In this document: positions 21,306 through 33,833 of the stretch, piece by piece
Position numbering within the stretch: position 1 is the first letter of the stretch
How the letters are laid out: each line of letters begins with the position of its first letter
Assembly: GCF_026151205.1 (NCBI RefSeq)
Contig: NC_087078.1
Span: 15,395,118 to 15,455,117 of the forward strand
Direction: 5' to 3'
Source of the DNA: Bolinopsis microptera
Taxonomy: Eukaryota > Ctenophora > Tentaculata > Lobata > Bolinopsidae
DNA: 60,000 nucleotides
Notes under the pieces: generated by a model
Database searches by the model: none
What the model was told of the DNA's origin: nothing
What the model saw: only the letters and a program-made list of their open reading frames with translations
Position numbers and translations under genes: made by a program

Positions 21306-22489
21306 TAATCATCTTTCATTGTATAGACAAAAAATTGTAGTTTTTGAAGGATTTGCTGATTAATTTTTGGATTCTTTCCTGCAGATACAGCGAAATAGTA
21401 ACATTCAATTTGAACTGCTTATCATCGCACAACCAGGTAACAGCAATATCAGACAGTAAAATTTCTCCAAATCGGTGGTTTGCAGTGCAGTACTGGTACC
21501 AGGGCATATATCTGGAGATCCAACTATACGATTTTCTTGAAACTTTCCAGATAGTAAGAAAGCTTTAAAACGAATAATCTGTGCCAGTTTGGGTGAATTT
21601 CTATGTGCCAAATTTGAGATATCACTTCAAACACAAAAAAGTGCTGTCGGACAAGAGTCGCTGTCGGACAGAAGTCGTGTTACCACTTACCAGTATGTAT
21701 TTATGTATTAGAGGATGATGTGATATGTACAACATGGAGCGGTGACGACTGACGGTGACAAGTAGTCACTGACACTAGTCAAGTGCAACATATGGATCGA
21801 ATTACATACAGAAGTTCAGTTTATTGTTAGTACCGGTATATATTATGTTTATGAGAGAAGCACCTCAGGCCATCCCAACTTGTGGGAGAGACCTGCCCCT
21901 TGTATCTTGTTGTTGTATTCTAATCTAAGTAAACTATAGGTAAAAATATAATATTAATCATAAGCTAAAATGTACTAATCTTTGTATTCTAAATGGGGAA
22001 AAAGAAGAAACATTGTCAGTCAGTCGAGAAAATTGTCAGTCAGGCTATATGGCAGCTTTGTAGATGTTGTGACTATGCTAGTAGTGGTCCCAGGCTTGCG
22101 ACTGGAATTGCGGTGTTAAATCGATTTAATGGTACCAACGATCCACCTCCCACTTGTTGTTTGGTACTTAGCATTAATAGTGTTAGCTGTAGCCGTTTAT
22201 AGCAAGAATCTTAAAACTAAAGGGGATGACAAGGAAAAGAGGAAGGAAAAAGAATAACGGGACAAACAATTAATTAAAGTATTTATAGGAGCATTAGATA
22301 TTGTAATTACAAGCTTCAATAATAAATCACTGACTAAAACTTCTAATTAAAATGACACTTGGTACGCTCGCCCATTTTCACTGGTCAGTCTGAACTTCGG
22401 TTTAGCACGTTGTACACTTATTCACCTAAGTTTCAGAATTTGTTCAGTTTAGCAGAGTTAGTACCCGTGTTTCAATAAATCAAAAGATA

Positions 22490-25282
22490 TCAGGGGAGTT
22501 CTTTAATAATGTTACGGTCATCTAGAATACCGAACTTCCTGAAAACGTTATCATATTTCCTCAGACAACGTTTAATGCCTTTAATCAGTCTATCACGGCT
22601 ATATCCTCTATCAATTAGAATTTTGAATATTTTGTGAAGATGGGAGGTAAAGATATCCAATCTAGTGCAAACATTACCATATCTAAGAACTTGACTTGAA
22701 AAAACGTTGTAGCCAACCTCGGTTGGGATGTTACTGTGAGGAAATGTAAGGGATACAACATGAAAATTAAAATCATCAGTTTTGTTATACACTGATATTT
22801 CTAGTCCTTCTGTGGAAATATTAATATTTAAATCAAGGTAGTTAATGATTTTATTATTGGAACCAGCTCGCTCCATCTCCAATGAATTAGGATAAATATC
22901 TTTAATCAATTTATGAAAGTAAAGGTAGTTAATAATAGATAAATCGTCAACATATCGTTTATTATTGGATAATATCTTTGCTAATCCCATTTTCTTTTCC
23001 TGAAGTAAACGTTTCATATAATTAAATTCCTTTTTGCCAACAGTGAGATCAGCTATAGGGGAACTTGAATTTCCACCCATAGGAATACCCTTGGTTTGTA
23101 TGAATACAATCCCACCGAAGACGACATAAGTGTTATAAATAATAAATTTAACAGCCTCTTTTAGGTCATCTTGACTAAAGCAGGCATGACAATCATAGGT
23201 TTTATTGGAAAAGAAACATGTATTACTGTCTCTTTTAGAAATACAAATATATCTATTACGGTCTGAAAATATTAAATCAACAACTTCATTAATCATATTC
23301 TCTACTTCAATCAAGTCTAATCTGGTATAAAGAGTAGTAAAATCATATACTTGTATATTATAAACATCGCTATTTTTGATAGCTTCAAGGAATTCACTTG
23401 AGGAATCTATGCTCCAAAACATGTTTATACTGCTGTTGTTGTAGATTGCCTCGCAGTATTTCTTGAAGTATTTCCTCAAAAGTTTCAGACAACAGTTAAC
23501 TTGGACGTTAAGTTGTTTCGTAACGCAAAAACGGGCACCTGCAATGAACCTCGCCTTGTAAGGATTCTTATGAAGCTTAGGGTTCCAGAAGATGCGTGCT
23601 AGTCGCAAGTTTTTATCTTCAACTTGTACATTAAATCTCTCCTTTAGACTCTCAGATATTTTATTGACATAATGAGTCTCGTCTTCGCTACAGGGTTTAT
23701 ATGTATCATTACCTATACATTCTAGAGTATTAGGATCAAAACCCATTTCATTGACAAGAGTTTTTACATAAAACTTTTTACAAATAAATGAAAAATTACC
23801 AGAAGCTTTGTCGATACTACAAATAATGTATTTACTTTTCAGCAATTTAAGACTTCTTTTAACATCATCTTTTTCCAGTGTGTTTTCTTTTATTTCAAAT
23901 GTTTCAGGAAAGTTTTTCTTGTAATATTCAATACGATTGGAAACTATTGATAACACTTTTTCCTTCCAATCGCTGAACTTTACTTCTTTTTGACAGTATT
24001 TTCTACTTTTTGATTTTATAAATTTATCGACAGCTTCGGTAACTGACATATATATCTCATCTGGAGATTTAAATGTGGGAATTCTGTATTTACAACCGTA
24101 GGAAAGTACTTCCCTAAGTTCAACATTATCAACAATATCTAAATTACCAGTAACTACATGTCCACGAGGAGGATAATTGAAAGGGGAGGAGTGACAATCG
24201 CATGGACTACCTAAAATAGATTTAATATCAGAAATAGAAAGTTTCTTTAAGAATGAAGCATAGTTACAAATAGAAAGACTTATAGGATCATTATACTCAT
24301 AATAAATCTGTAATGGTGTAAAAGACTGAATCAAAATGGGAAGCAAATCAATGACTGAAGTGTCAGAGAAAATAGATTTTAGGTTAAGATTATCAATGAA
24401 TTTGCAATTAAATGGAACAATTATAAATTCTCTATTACTGGATTCAGATTTGTTCTGATGGTATTTGGGGGAAAATGTTGAACAGAAAGAGGAACATACG
24501 TTGTAAATCAATCCTGAATTATTTTGACTCAAAGAGTAGAGAGTGTCTAAATCTGATAAGCTATAACATTTTAATGTTTTGTATATGGAATGTTCTGAAG
24601 AGATGTTATCTTTCAGCCTGTTAATATCAGACTCTATGGTATCCAGAGACTTCTTAGGCTGAACTTTCTTCTTTCCATTCCCTCTGCCACGTTTGTATCG
24701 AGCAATTTGTCCACTAAAATAATTCATAACCCGATCTTGGGAGATGTTGCCCGTTCCTTTCTTCTTGTCATTAAGACCAAGAGGGAATGCTGTCCCAAGC
24801 TTCTCTATCCAGTAATCCTCCAGGAGAAGTAAATCATTTTTGACATCGGTGGACATGTCAGAATCAACATAATCTACAATCTGTATGGAAGCATCTGAGA
24901 AGACGTGACCAGGAATATTAAAATGTTCATATAAAAATGTGGATGATTTGGCTTTGACACAATTTCTGTGGCCATTGACTCTTTTATGAAGTGGTTGAGT
25001 TGTTTCTCCAACATATTGTTTTTTACAGGTAGAACAGGTAATAACATAAATAACATTATTAGTTTTACAATTAAATATAAAATTTGTATGTCCAAAGATA
25101 AAATCATTATTAAAAGTACTGCTCCTAAATGTATTAACAGGATTAAAACTGTTGCAAGTGAGACAACCTCTACCATTGCAACATCTAAAAGTGCTAGAAA
25201 AGACATTACTAGGGGTTACCCATTTATTCAAGGATTTTGAGAAAAATCTACCATTACGTTTAAGTCAAGAAGGTAACATCAT
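22490..25282 (-). mobile_element. Penelope-like retroelement, N-terminal GIY-YIG then RT (Naiad-type order)
   Basis: A 913-codon open frame ending at 22490, with a further in-frame ATG-ATG at 25277-25282 separated from it by one UGA (25265-25267). Near the N-terminus is a Cys cluster (R-C-C-N-G-R-G-C-L-T-C) and then a GIY-YIG fold: VIYVITCSTCKKQYVGET with a downstream Arg and His. The RT part has GIPMGGNSSSPIADL near residue 714 and RYVDDL near residue 759, the B and catalytic C motifs typical of Penelope-like RTs. Classical Penelope elements carry GIY-YIG at the C-terminus; the permuted order plus the zinc-finger-like Cys cluster is that described for Naiad and Chlamys elements. No long terminal repeats were identified on either side. 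The frame is otherwise intact. Confidence 0.88.
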
Positions 25283-25375
25283 CCCTTTCGGCGTTTCCGC
25301 CTAGACCCAACGACTCGAGATAGGCCAAGGACAACGGGTCGGATATATGTTTGCGTATTCACTATATCAAATGTA

Positions 25376-26132
25376 CAGGGTGGGCCAAAAGTCAGCGTAC
25401 AAACGTTGGGTCTTATACCTCCGCCGTGTTTTATATTTGAGGGTTGTTGCTTTGCAGATGGTTTACTATACCTACTGGTTCGAGGATTCCGTAACCAAAA
25501 TTTGAAAATTCAATTATTTTAGACCACGCCCATTCAATATTAAAACACTTATATTGTTCTCCCCGAACATGCTAGATGTCTAATTTTTTCAGAGACGGTA
25601 GATTATTAAATGTTGCATCTGATCTAAAAAAAATGACGTGAAACGGATTAGAAATGACGAAGTTATCAAGCATTTTGAGTATCTCGTTAACAAAATTGAC
25701 TGGGTGATTATGTGATACCGTGACATGACACCTTAATTGGGCAGCCTTAACGATTCCCATAATTGGTTAACGGGGTCACCTAATCACGTGATCAGGTAAG
25801 CCAATCACCTGATCACACGTAATGAATAACCTCGTTAAGGTTCATATCTCGGTCATCTGAGAAGCTAGAACTCTCATTTTTTCAGGGCAAACGTAATTTA
25901 AATGGCCAAACACAATTCAATAAAATTTGGCTCGATCCGACTATCCAAACTATCAAATAAATGCGAAAATGAACCTTCTTTTGAAAAAAATGAACACAAA
26001 TATGTTTCGATTTGACAAATTTCTCGAACCAGTGGTGGTAGTAAGTCATACCAAAACAAATTATTTCAATTGGGCACTCAGTGACTGAGCTATTAAGGCC
26101 CACGTTTGCACACTGACTTTTGGCCCACCCTG
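25376..26132. mobile_element. Tc1/mariner-like MITE, TA target
   Basis: Terminal inverted repeats CAGGGTGGGCCAAAAGTCAG (left) and CTGACTTTTGGCCCACCCTG (right), each extending about ten more bases with mismatches to ACGT, flanked by TA on both sides (25374-25375, 26133-26134). The 757-bp interior has no transposase. It lies just upstream of the Penelope element. Confidence 0.85.
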
Positions 26133-26134
26133 TA

Positions 26135-26522
26135 TATAATATGTTGTTGTTTCCATGGCCATCTTTTAATATTTATAGAAGCAGATCTATCTCAAATAGG
26201 AGGTCTAATTCGATTAGATAGGACACTTTTTTCCGTGTTTCCTCACTCGGTCATGTAGTTGTATATATAACTAATATATATAGTAAGTATATATAATATA
26301 TACTTTATGAAACTGTTATGTTGCCTGCTACACATTTGATATTTGTGGACACGAGCTTTAGCTTCTATCTGGATGCATTATTCGGGGTGCACAGAGCTAG
26401 TTAATAGTATTTCGTTCTGTGCGACACTGGATCCTGGCTGAAGGGTGTGTTGCACTGCATGTTTTATGTATTTTTAAATCACCGTCTTTTATTAGATTGA
26501 AGGCAGAACAATCGCTGCAGAG
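26135..26522. other. Upstream region of the BTB gene
   Basis: AT-rich flanking DNA. A pyrimidine-rich stretch and TTATTAG near 26490 could be a splice acceptor of a 5' untranslated exon, but this is not certain. Confidence 0.4.
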
Positions 26523-28124
26523 ATGGCAGTGAAGCTCGAGTTCAACAATGATTTCACGTACTTCCTGGAAAAGGATGAATTTAATGATTCAGTTCAGATT
26601 GTAACGGAATCTGAAATTATTAAATGCAGTGCAGTGTTATTAGCCCAACATAGTTCTGTGCTTAGAGAGTATATAAAAGAGGACAATGAATTATTCCTTA
26701 CAGACAACAAACACGTCAGAGAATGTTTGACCATTCTTTATGGTGGTTCAGTCAGTCTTACTGAGGAAAACTTCCAAGATATTCTCAAGTTCATGGTAGC
26801 TTTTGACATTCCTGGAGCTCGAAAGCAGGTCTTGGATTGGATGTCCGAAAATATATGGAATTTGGACAATGCAGGCTTGTTGATCAATGGTTCTATGGTT
26901 GCCACCAAGGCCATTGAAGGCAAGTGGACGTGCTCAAAAGAAGAGATTTACAAACCGTGTAGGTTGTTCTTCGCACAACACCTACCCAAAATAATCGTAC
27001 CAGATAGCACTGATGAACGGTACACGAACCTTGACAGTGCCATAGACGATGTTATCTCAGGAGTTGTAGACAAGAAGGAACTACTAACTATACTGCTTCA
27101 TCAAGATCTTATCCCGGATTATATTCCGTGGGTCAATATGCTCCTAGACCAGTCCAACTACAATCTTTTATTGGATTCGTTTGAAAAACCCGAAATTTCA
27201 AATGTAATGTCCTTATGTTCTCGGACTAAATTTGAAGAACTTTTTGAGATAATGGAAGATTTTGACAATATAACATTGAAGGAATACAAGCATTTAAACA
27301 GATATAAGATGAAAATTAATGAAAAAATAACCGTGCTACAGTCATTAAGATTCATGAAAGAATGTGGCAGTCTTTACTCGTGCTGGAAGATTCTTGATGC
27401 AGAGGGAATGTGTGTGCTTTCTACGGCATTTACAGATAAATCAGACCAGTTTTGTGTCATAGAGTGTCTCCTGTCTTGGCTTGCAGCCAATAAATCGTCG
27501 TATGACATGGATATTGTTCAAAAGATTCTCTCAAAAGCTATCCATCATTGGTCAGGACACCCGCCGGAGAACATAAACGTTCAAGCATACTGTACGGGCT
27601 ATGTAAAGAATGCTATGGATATGCTGAAAATTCTGCCAAACCAATATAACGCAATCAGTAAGATCACGAAAGATCGACAAAGTTTCAGTGTAATGTCGAC
27701 CGCAGCTACCTTCGGCGAAGAAATTATATTGCAATTATCTGTACAAAATCAGTTCACTGTTAGTGTTACTCTGTACCAGGATAGAATCCCAAAAGTTAGC
27801 TGTGATAAATCTTTTGGGAACTACCATATGTACGTCTACGCTTGGAAAAACGTTTACGAAAAAGCAGAAAATCATTGGAATTCAACTAGACTTCCTCTCT
27901 ACTGTGATCCAGACAGCGCTTACAAAACCCTCAAACTATTCCTGTATTGTAATGGCAATGCACTTGTAAAGGTCAGCCCTGCACATGCCCAATCTAATAT
28001 GGGTATGAGTCTACATGGTATTTATATTCCCGGTTGCCCTGCATATCAATATGATATGGGCATGAGGGAAGACTTACAACGACAAGATAGTATACGTTTC
28101 TCAGTTCTCTGGGTTAGCGTCTAA
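26523..28124 (+). CDS. BTB/POZ-domain protein, intronless coding region
   Basis: A 533-residue protein. Residues about 18-105 form a BTB fold: DSVQIVTESEIIKCSAVLLA, then QHSSVLREYI, then the helical LTEENFQDILKFMVAFDIPG, then a short BACK-like start (ARKQVLDWMSENIW). The remaining 400 residues are mainly helical to about residue 380 and then become beta-rich, ending in IRFSVLWVSV, which recalls a MATH-like or jelly-roll strand pattern. I do not recognise a kelch or MATH domain outright. BTB proteins usually serve as dimerising or cullin-3 adaptors; no such role can be shown here. The ATG is preceded by an in-frame-stop-rich leader. Confidence 0.85.
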   Translation: MAVKLEFNNDFTYFLEKDEFNDSVQIVTESEIIKCSAVLLAQHSSVLREYIKEDNELFLTDNKHVRECLTILYGGSVSLTEENFQDILKFMVAFDIPGARKQVLDWMSENIWNLDNAGLLINGSMVATKAIEGKWTCSKEEIYKPCRLFFAQHLPKIIVPDSTDERYTNLDSAIDDVISGVVDKKELLTILLHQDLIPDYIPWVNMLLDQSNYNLLLDSFEKPEISNVMSLCSRTKFEELFEIMEDFDNITLKEYKHLNRYKMKINEKITVLQSLRFMKECGSLYSCWKILDAEGMCVLSTAFTDKSDQFCVIECLLSWLAANKSSYDMDIVQKILSKAIHHWSGHPPENINVQAYCTGYVKNAMDMLKILPNQYNAISKITKDRQSFSVMSTAATFGEEIILQLSVQNQFTVSVTLYQDRIPKVSCDKSFGNYHMYVYAWKNVYEKAENHWNSTRLPLYCDPDSAYKTLKLFLYCNGNALVKVSPAHAQSNMGMSLHGIYIPGCPAYQYDMGMREDLQRQDSIRFSVLWVSV

Positions 28125-28140
28125 GACTACTTTAGAACTA

Positions 28141-29011
28141 CCTTACTCGGGAATATTATAGCGGGTTAATTTATGACTGGGAAAATTAATAACCGGGAAA
28201 AATATGGCGGAATTTCCCAAAACCCGCCAAATTATCCCGGTCATGTATTTACCGGTGGCCGACCTTTCAAGTTTTTTTTCAGAGGTCAACAAATTTTCAA
28301 CCGAAATTTCTGTTTTTGTTACTTGTTAAAGAAGTTATTTCAATTTACAGTTACTGATATTACTCAGAAATAGAAAAAAAGACACGTCTAGTATTTAAAG
28401 GAAAATAAATCTATAGCAATAATAAGTCAAATCTTCATTAAAGCGTATTCTCATTCTCATTATCGCTAATGTCCCCTCTATTATCATTATTGATGTCCCC
28501 CTGCTGCTGACCGTCAAATTCGAAGTTGTATTGTTGTCTTAACAAGACTTTCATTTTGTCCGCTAATGGGGCTACTGCTCTGAAGGTCAGCCGGAGCTTA
28601 ATTTCCTGCCCACCGCTTGGTATTGGGGAACGTCGTTGCATCTTCAACTGCTCCAGTAATCAATCCACCGTGGACCATGAAATAGTGGCACAGTTTACTC
28701 ACTTCATGGGCAAGAAAAGTGAGAATCACGGTCCACCCTGAAATCTGATTTCTATAACCAAATTGTGATTTTTATAACGAAATTATGGTAGCAACCGCCA
28801 ATAAAGTTACAGCCCTCCATCCACTGCTTCAAAAGTCTTCTCTAGCACATATGAGACTTCAGGTAAAATATGATGATCACCACCCCCTTGGAACCCCATA
28901 ATCTGAGTCGGCGGGTTTTTTTATGACTGGTAAAATTTTTGACCGGGAAAAATATGGCGGAATCTTCCAAAACCCACCACTTTATCCCGGTTATAATAAT
29001 CCCGAGTAAGG
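28141..29011. mobile_element. TA-flanked MITE with TIR CCTTACTCGGGA
   Basis: Left end CCTTACTCGGGAATATTATA, right end TATAATAATCCCGAGTAAGG, with TA on both sides (28139-28140, 29012-29013). Just inside each end lies a directly repeated segment of about 75 bp with ATGACTGG, GACCGGGAAAAATATGGCGG and CCAAAACCC. No transposase. It begins 16 bp after the stop codon of the BTB gene, so it probably forms part of that gene's 3' untranslated region; AATAAA near 28404 could serve as its poly(A) signal. Confidence 0.8.
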
Positions 29012-29231
29012 TATATAAACTTGTTGTTTCTTTGTTTTGGTTTCGAAGAGTAGAGGTTATAAGTAATAGGAGGCTTTGGTCGGTGTAATATCCGGATCGA
29101 AAAGTTGTTTATAAGTCGCATTATTGTGATGATTCTGATTCAAAATGTGTGATCATTACAATTTTTGATATTTCATTTTAACAAATACTTTAGTATACAG
29201 GCTAAATTATGTTCTAGTAGCATGACATGTG

Positions 29232-30716
29232 GGGGGGGGGGGCCAATGGCATAAATGGAGAAAATGGAGAATTACTCATAGGTTTTTCCATTTTCTCCAT
29301 AGAAATAGTCTCCATTTTATGCCATTTTATGCCATTTTATGCCATTGAAAACTTTAAAAATTAGAATTTCGAGAAAAATTATTTAAAAAAAAGATATTTT
29401 CGGCCAATAATGAACAGAGTATCATGAAACATGGAGAAAAGTGGTTTTCAGAAAAACTTTGAAAAATGTTGACTTAGAAAATGTTCGGTCCGAGTCATTT
29501 ACGATACGTACCTCCCGTATCGAGAGCTCCCGATTCCCAGCTCGTGTTGCAAAGGGGAGGCCTGCCTTCCGAGATCGCATTACTTCGAGTCCAAAATTGT
29601 GTATCGAGGGGAAGGTGTGGACTTCGAAAAACCGAAAAAATATTTTCGGCAAATAATGAACAGAGTAGCATGAAACGTGGAGAAAAGCGGTTTTCAGAAA
29701 AAATTTGAAAAATGTTGACTTAGAAAATGTTCGGTCCGAGTCATTTTTGATACGTACCTCCCGTATCGAGAGCTCCCGATTCCGAGCTCGTGTTGCAAAG
29801 GGGAGGCCTGCCTTCCGAGATCGCATTACCTCGAGTCCAAAATTGTGTATCGAGGGGAAGGTGCGGACTTCGAAAAACCGATAAAATATTTTTGGCCAAT
29901 AATGGACAGAGTAGCATGAAACGTGGAGAAAATTGTTTTTCAGAAAAACTTTGAAAAATTTTGACTTAGAAATTACCCCTCGGTACACAATTTTGGACTC
30001 GAGGCTTCCCCCTGGTAATGCGATCTCGGAAGCAGGCCTCCCCTTTGCAACACGAGCTCGGAATCGGGAGCTCTCGATACGAGAGGTACGTATCGAGAAT
30101 GACTCGGGCCGAAAATTTTCTAAGTCAAAATTTTTTTTTCTAAAAACCACTTTTCTCCACGTTTCATGCTACCTCCTTCATTATAAGCCGAAAATATTTT
30201 TTTGGTTTTTCGGTTTATCGAAGTCTGCACCTACCCCTCGATACACAAATTTGGACTCGAGGCTTCCCCCTGGTAATGCGATCTCGGAAGGCAGGCCTCC
30301 CCTTTACAGTGCGAGCTTGTTTCGACTGTCGAGGATGTAGGTCTCACTTCTCAGTGCCTATTACTCTCCCCTATTACTCAATCCTGCTGTAGCCTGTAGA
30401 AATAACTTTACACTAGGCTTGAGTTATTATGAGTTTGCCTGAAGTGTGCCTCTACTAACCTAGTATAAGCATCTAGTAGCCTACTATGAGCTTTCATAAG
30501 CTTGTTACGCCCCTAGTAAGCGTTTAAAATAAACATGTTCTAGGATGTCCAATTTAGGTGTTAAATGGTGTTAAAGATGAAATTTCGAAGACAAAATTCA
30601 TGGCATAAAATGGAGAAAATGGAGAATTACTCATGGGTTTTTCCATTTTCTCCATAGAAAAAGTCTCCATTTTATGCCATTTTATGCCATTTTATGCCAT
30701 TGGCCCCCCCCCCCCC
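29232..30716. mobile_element. 1.49-kb non-autonomous transposon with G/C-run hairpin ends, copy 2
   Basis: Nearly base-identical to 17003-18495 over its length. Starts with 11 G and CCAATGGCATAAATGGAG and ends ATGCCATTGG with 13 C. GACATGTG is duplicated exactly at 29224-29231 and 30717-30724. The homopolymer lengths and the number of terminal ATGCCATTTT units differ between copies. ORFs inside come from the repeated internal unit being open on both strands and are not genes. Confidence 0.9.
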
Positions 30717-30724
30717 GACATGTG

Positions 30725-32801
30725 TAATGTGACTTGGTCCCAATTGTCATATCAAGAGAGATGAGACTGATCAGAGAGAGGTAGAGAGAGGTAGAGAGGA
30801 TTGTTGAATTAGGAGAAGAGGAAATGTGACGTCATTGAAGGGTGGATAAAAGAGAAAAGTAGCCCATTCGGAACCCTATCTTTAAAAGAGAGCTCCTCAA
30901 ATCGTTATTAATAATTATATAATAATTGAATAGTCTTTGAGCTAAGAGACATCTAAGAGTCTATCATAATTTTACCTAGTCAAGCAATTAACAATTTAAC
31001 TAGACTCAAAATTCGGATGCTGGGATTCTTCCTACTCCTAGAGGGCCTTTGCCAGTTTTATTCTACGTGAAGAGGAATTTTTGACGTTGATAAAAGAGAT
31101 AAGTTAAAAATTCAAATAATCGCTTGATCCCAGAAAACCTAACTGGCTAGGCCTTATCTCAGGAATTCTAAAAGAGTCGTTCAGTTTTTTGCGAATTGTT
31201 CGTAAATCTTATCGTTAAAAAACATTTTCCCATCAGGAGCAACATTGTGATTGGGGAACTTGATCCTTTCAAGTTATTTAGCGATTTAGTAGGAGCGCCT
31301 AAAAGGGGCCAATAAGTCATGCAAACTTTCGAGTGCAGAGTGGTGGACCATTGATAAAATTCGGGCGTTGTCAGGTTTAGTTAAATATGATCTTACAAAC
31401 TTACAAAGTGCAGGGCTACATTTTTAACTCTAAAGTGAAATGTCTTTAACCTCCATCACGTAGATTTAACGTTGGAATATCTCCACACTTCATGAATGTG
31501 GGTATATACTATATAGTTAATGTTATTAGTTATTCTGCTGTTTTATTCAGTTCAATAAAAATACATCCAATTAAATTCCAGACAATGCTGTGTCCAAGAA
31601 AATTGTAAATACTCATAAATCATGTAAATCATCAACAGTGACTATATTTTATGACGATTCTCACAGTTTCGAGCAGTAAAAAGTGGTAAAACTGTAACCC
31701 AAGAAATAAAACGTCTCCGGTTTTATCGACGCAGGGATCATTTCACTTATATCGCTAAAGTCTTAATCTGATTCACTGTTCTGCACCTCTAACACTAATG
31801 TTTTTTATAAATGAGTGGGATTCAATTTCATGGCTAGCGTTGCGCGCATCATAACACTAACAGACGCTTCCTATCACCTATACACTTAATTATAGTGCAT
31901 AGTGGAGTGGCCTCTATATTTCGAAGGAGCAGACTTTTTTCATCACCGCAGTGATACAAGCGTCATACGAGCAGCAAAACTGACAGTCAAACGTGGTGGC
32001 AAGAAATTAATTTAATTTTACCGATGGAAGATATTTCAAAATCCTCAAAGTCAAAATACAATTGAAAGTTAACTTTCACGCCGCCGCTAATTTATTCTTC
32101 GGCGTGGCGCGGCGGCGTGAGCAAAAACTCGGCGCGGGCGTTCGGCGGCGGTGTGCACCACTGACATTTTGTAAAAGTTAACACTGAAAATGAAATGCAG
32201 GACCGAGGTCGGAGGTGGTCAAATAAAAAATTGTTTTCAAAAAGCAGGTATTACTGATAAGATGCTTTAACTTTAAGCATGCGGAATATTTAATGCACGA
32301 TAACCCATTTGAGGAAGATGACTTGTAATAATAATATGATCATCAAATCTGGTTATAATTATATTTCGTATTTGTTGTTTTTACACAACTTTCATAATAT
32401 TAATCATATTACTATTAGACACTGATCTACAGATATTTTGACATTTTTACTGCTTAACTCGACTGCCTTTTTTGCTCTTTGTATGAAGAATTAATTAATT
32501 TTAATATACAAATATTATCTGCTAAAATAAAAAAAAAACGCAAAAAAAAAGATCTAGATGACAAAATTTTTGATACATGTTACGTATTCCAAATTTGGCG
32601 GCGCGCGATTCGCGCGCGAAAAGTGGCATGCAACGTATGTCAACACACAACAAAATTTGGATTTTTGATGGTTTTGAATGCCTTCGAGCGTTCATTTTAA
32701 TGTCCGTTCATAATTATGTCTAATGTCTGTTCATTTAATGTCCGTTCATAATTATGTCCGTTCATTTAATGTCCGGTCAAATAAGGCCAAGATCCGCAAT
32801 A
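30725..32801. other. Intergenic, no gene recognised
   Basis: Contains GAGAGAGGTAGAG purine repeats (30768-30800), the second copy of the 20470-20700 repeat (about 31956-32280), and a short tandem AATGTCCGTTCATAATTATG array (about 32699-32785). Otherwise unique AT-rich DNA. Confidence 0.5.
31956..32280 (+). repeat. Dispersed repeat, copy 2
   Basis: Same ordered words as 20470-20700, with an extra GC-rich stretch (GCGCGGCGGCG, CGGCGCGGGCG) around 32105-32150 that extends the central hairpin. Confidence 0.7.
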
Positions 32802-33192
32802 AGGGGCCATCTACTTAGGACGTCCGCCAAAATCGCAGATTTTCGGACCAACCTCCGCCCCCTGTCCGAGTGTGTCCGAATTCTCAAAACCACCCCCTTC
32901 CCCGGACGCGGCGTCCGGATTTCCAGCTACTTTTAAGAGTACGAATAAAACTAGACTCATGACCTGCTGATCTGGGAATCTACTTCTCGTTCAAAATACA
33001 GGGATCTAAACTTACAAAGTATTTAGTGTCAAAGAGTTGAAACAAATGACACTTTTTTGTTAACTCTGCGAAAATTTCCGGACGTCCGGATTTTCAGAAA
33101 CCACCTTACCTCTGATCCTTGTCCGGATTTGTCCAAAATTCCAAAACCACCCCCCCTCTCTATTTGCCGGACGTCCTAAGTAGATGGCTCCT
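32802..33192. mobile_element. MITE with TIR AGGRGCCATCTACTTAGGAC
   Basis: Left end AGGGGCCATCTACTTAGGAC and right end GTCCTAAGTAGATGGCTCCT are inverted, each followed inward by GTCCG words. The right end abuts a GPCR gene fragment. A target duplication is not clear. The right end alone recurs at 33789-33834 as part of a tandem duplication. Confidence 0.7.
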
Positions 33193-33384
33193 AAGGTATC
33201 TCTAAACAGATCAAGTCAGTTTCCAGCCAGCTCCAATCAACGTCATGTGACCATCGCTGTAATCCTCATGTCAACCCTGTTTGTCGTCTGCAACTCTGCG
33301 TACTACGGATATCTGTTTACAACAATGTTTCAATTAACATTTGTATTTGAATTCAGATTGGATATTTCAACCTTTATCTGGTAC
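33193..33384 (+). pseudogene. GPCR fragment (TM5 end to TM7 start), copy 1
   Basis: Reads SLNRSSQFPASSNQRHVTI, then a TM6 VILMSTLFVVCNSAYYGYLF, then FQLTFVFEFR, closely matching residues of the receptor at 51113-52481. Homology starts abruptly at the MITE end and stops after CAACCTTTAT, so this is a promoterless fragment. Confidence 0.85.
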
Positions 33385-33595
33385 CACTAGTGCCATTCCC
33401 AAAATTGAAATTTGAGGTAAAATGGGTTTTTTTGGGGTTGGACATCCCCTTTATCATTTATAGTACCATGTACTAACTGTTTTTCTGGAAAATGAGCAGC
33501 AGACCCACCACTTTGACTTAGTACAAAAGTACTAACTGCGTTTTGGAAGAAAATATGACCCACCCCCAACGTCACGTCCGATTCTGACCTTATGA

Positions 33596-33628
<33 letters not shown>

Positions 33629-33833
33629 ATTTTAGGTATATCTAAATTATTTAAAGCTTTAAATCATTAGGTACTTTTATGAACACAGTTTAACCCCCCG
33701 TTTGGGAGGAGGGCAAATAGAGTCTTCTGGATGACACCCATGAATTATAGGCCAATTATATTAGTTTAGCAATACATTGTACAATGTGATATCCCCCTCC
33801 CTATTTGCCGGACGTCCTAAGTAGATGGCTCCT

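Larger units (their letters stand above)
19026..22489. other. Intergenic stretch after the sorting nexin, repeats but no gene recognised
   Basis: Short ORFs such as 19970-20254 (94 codons) show no motif or homology that I recognise and may be chance. Contains a dispersed repeat copy (about 20470-20700) and another near 21040-21305 that reappears inverted at 46385-46620. Confidence 0.5.

Noticed and set aside
25262-25375. Hammerhead ribozyme in the Penelope 5' flank
   Set aside because: There is a GGCG-GAAA-CGCC hairpin on the minus strand, but I could not find the CTGATGA core, so the call is not supported.
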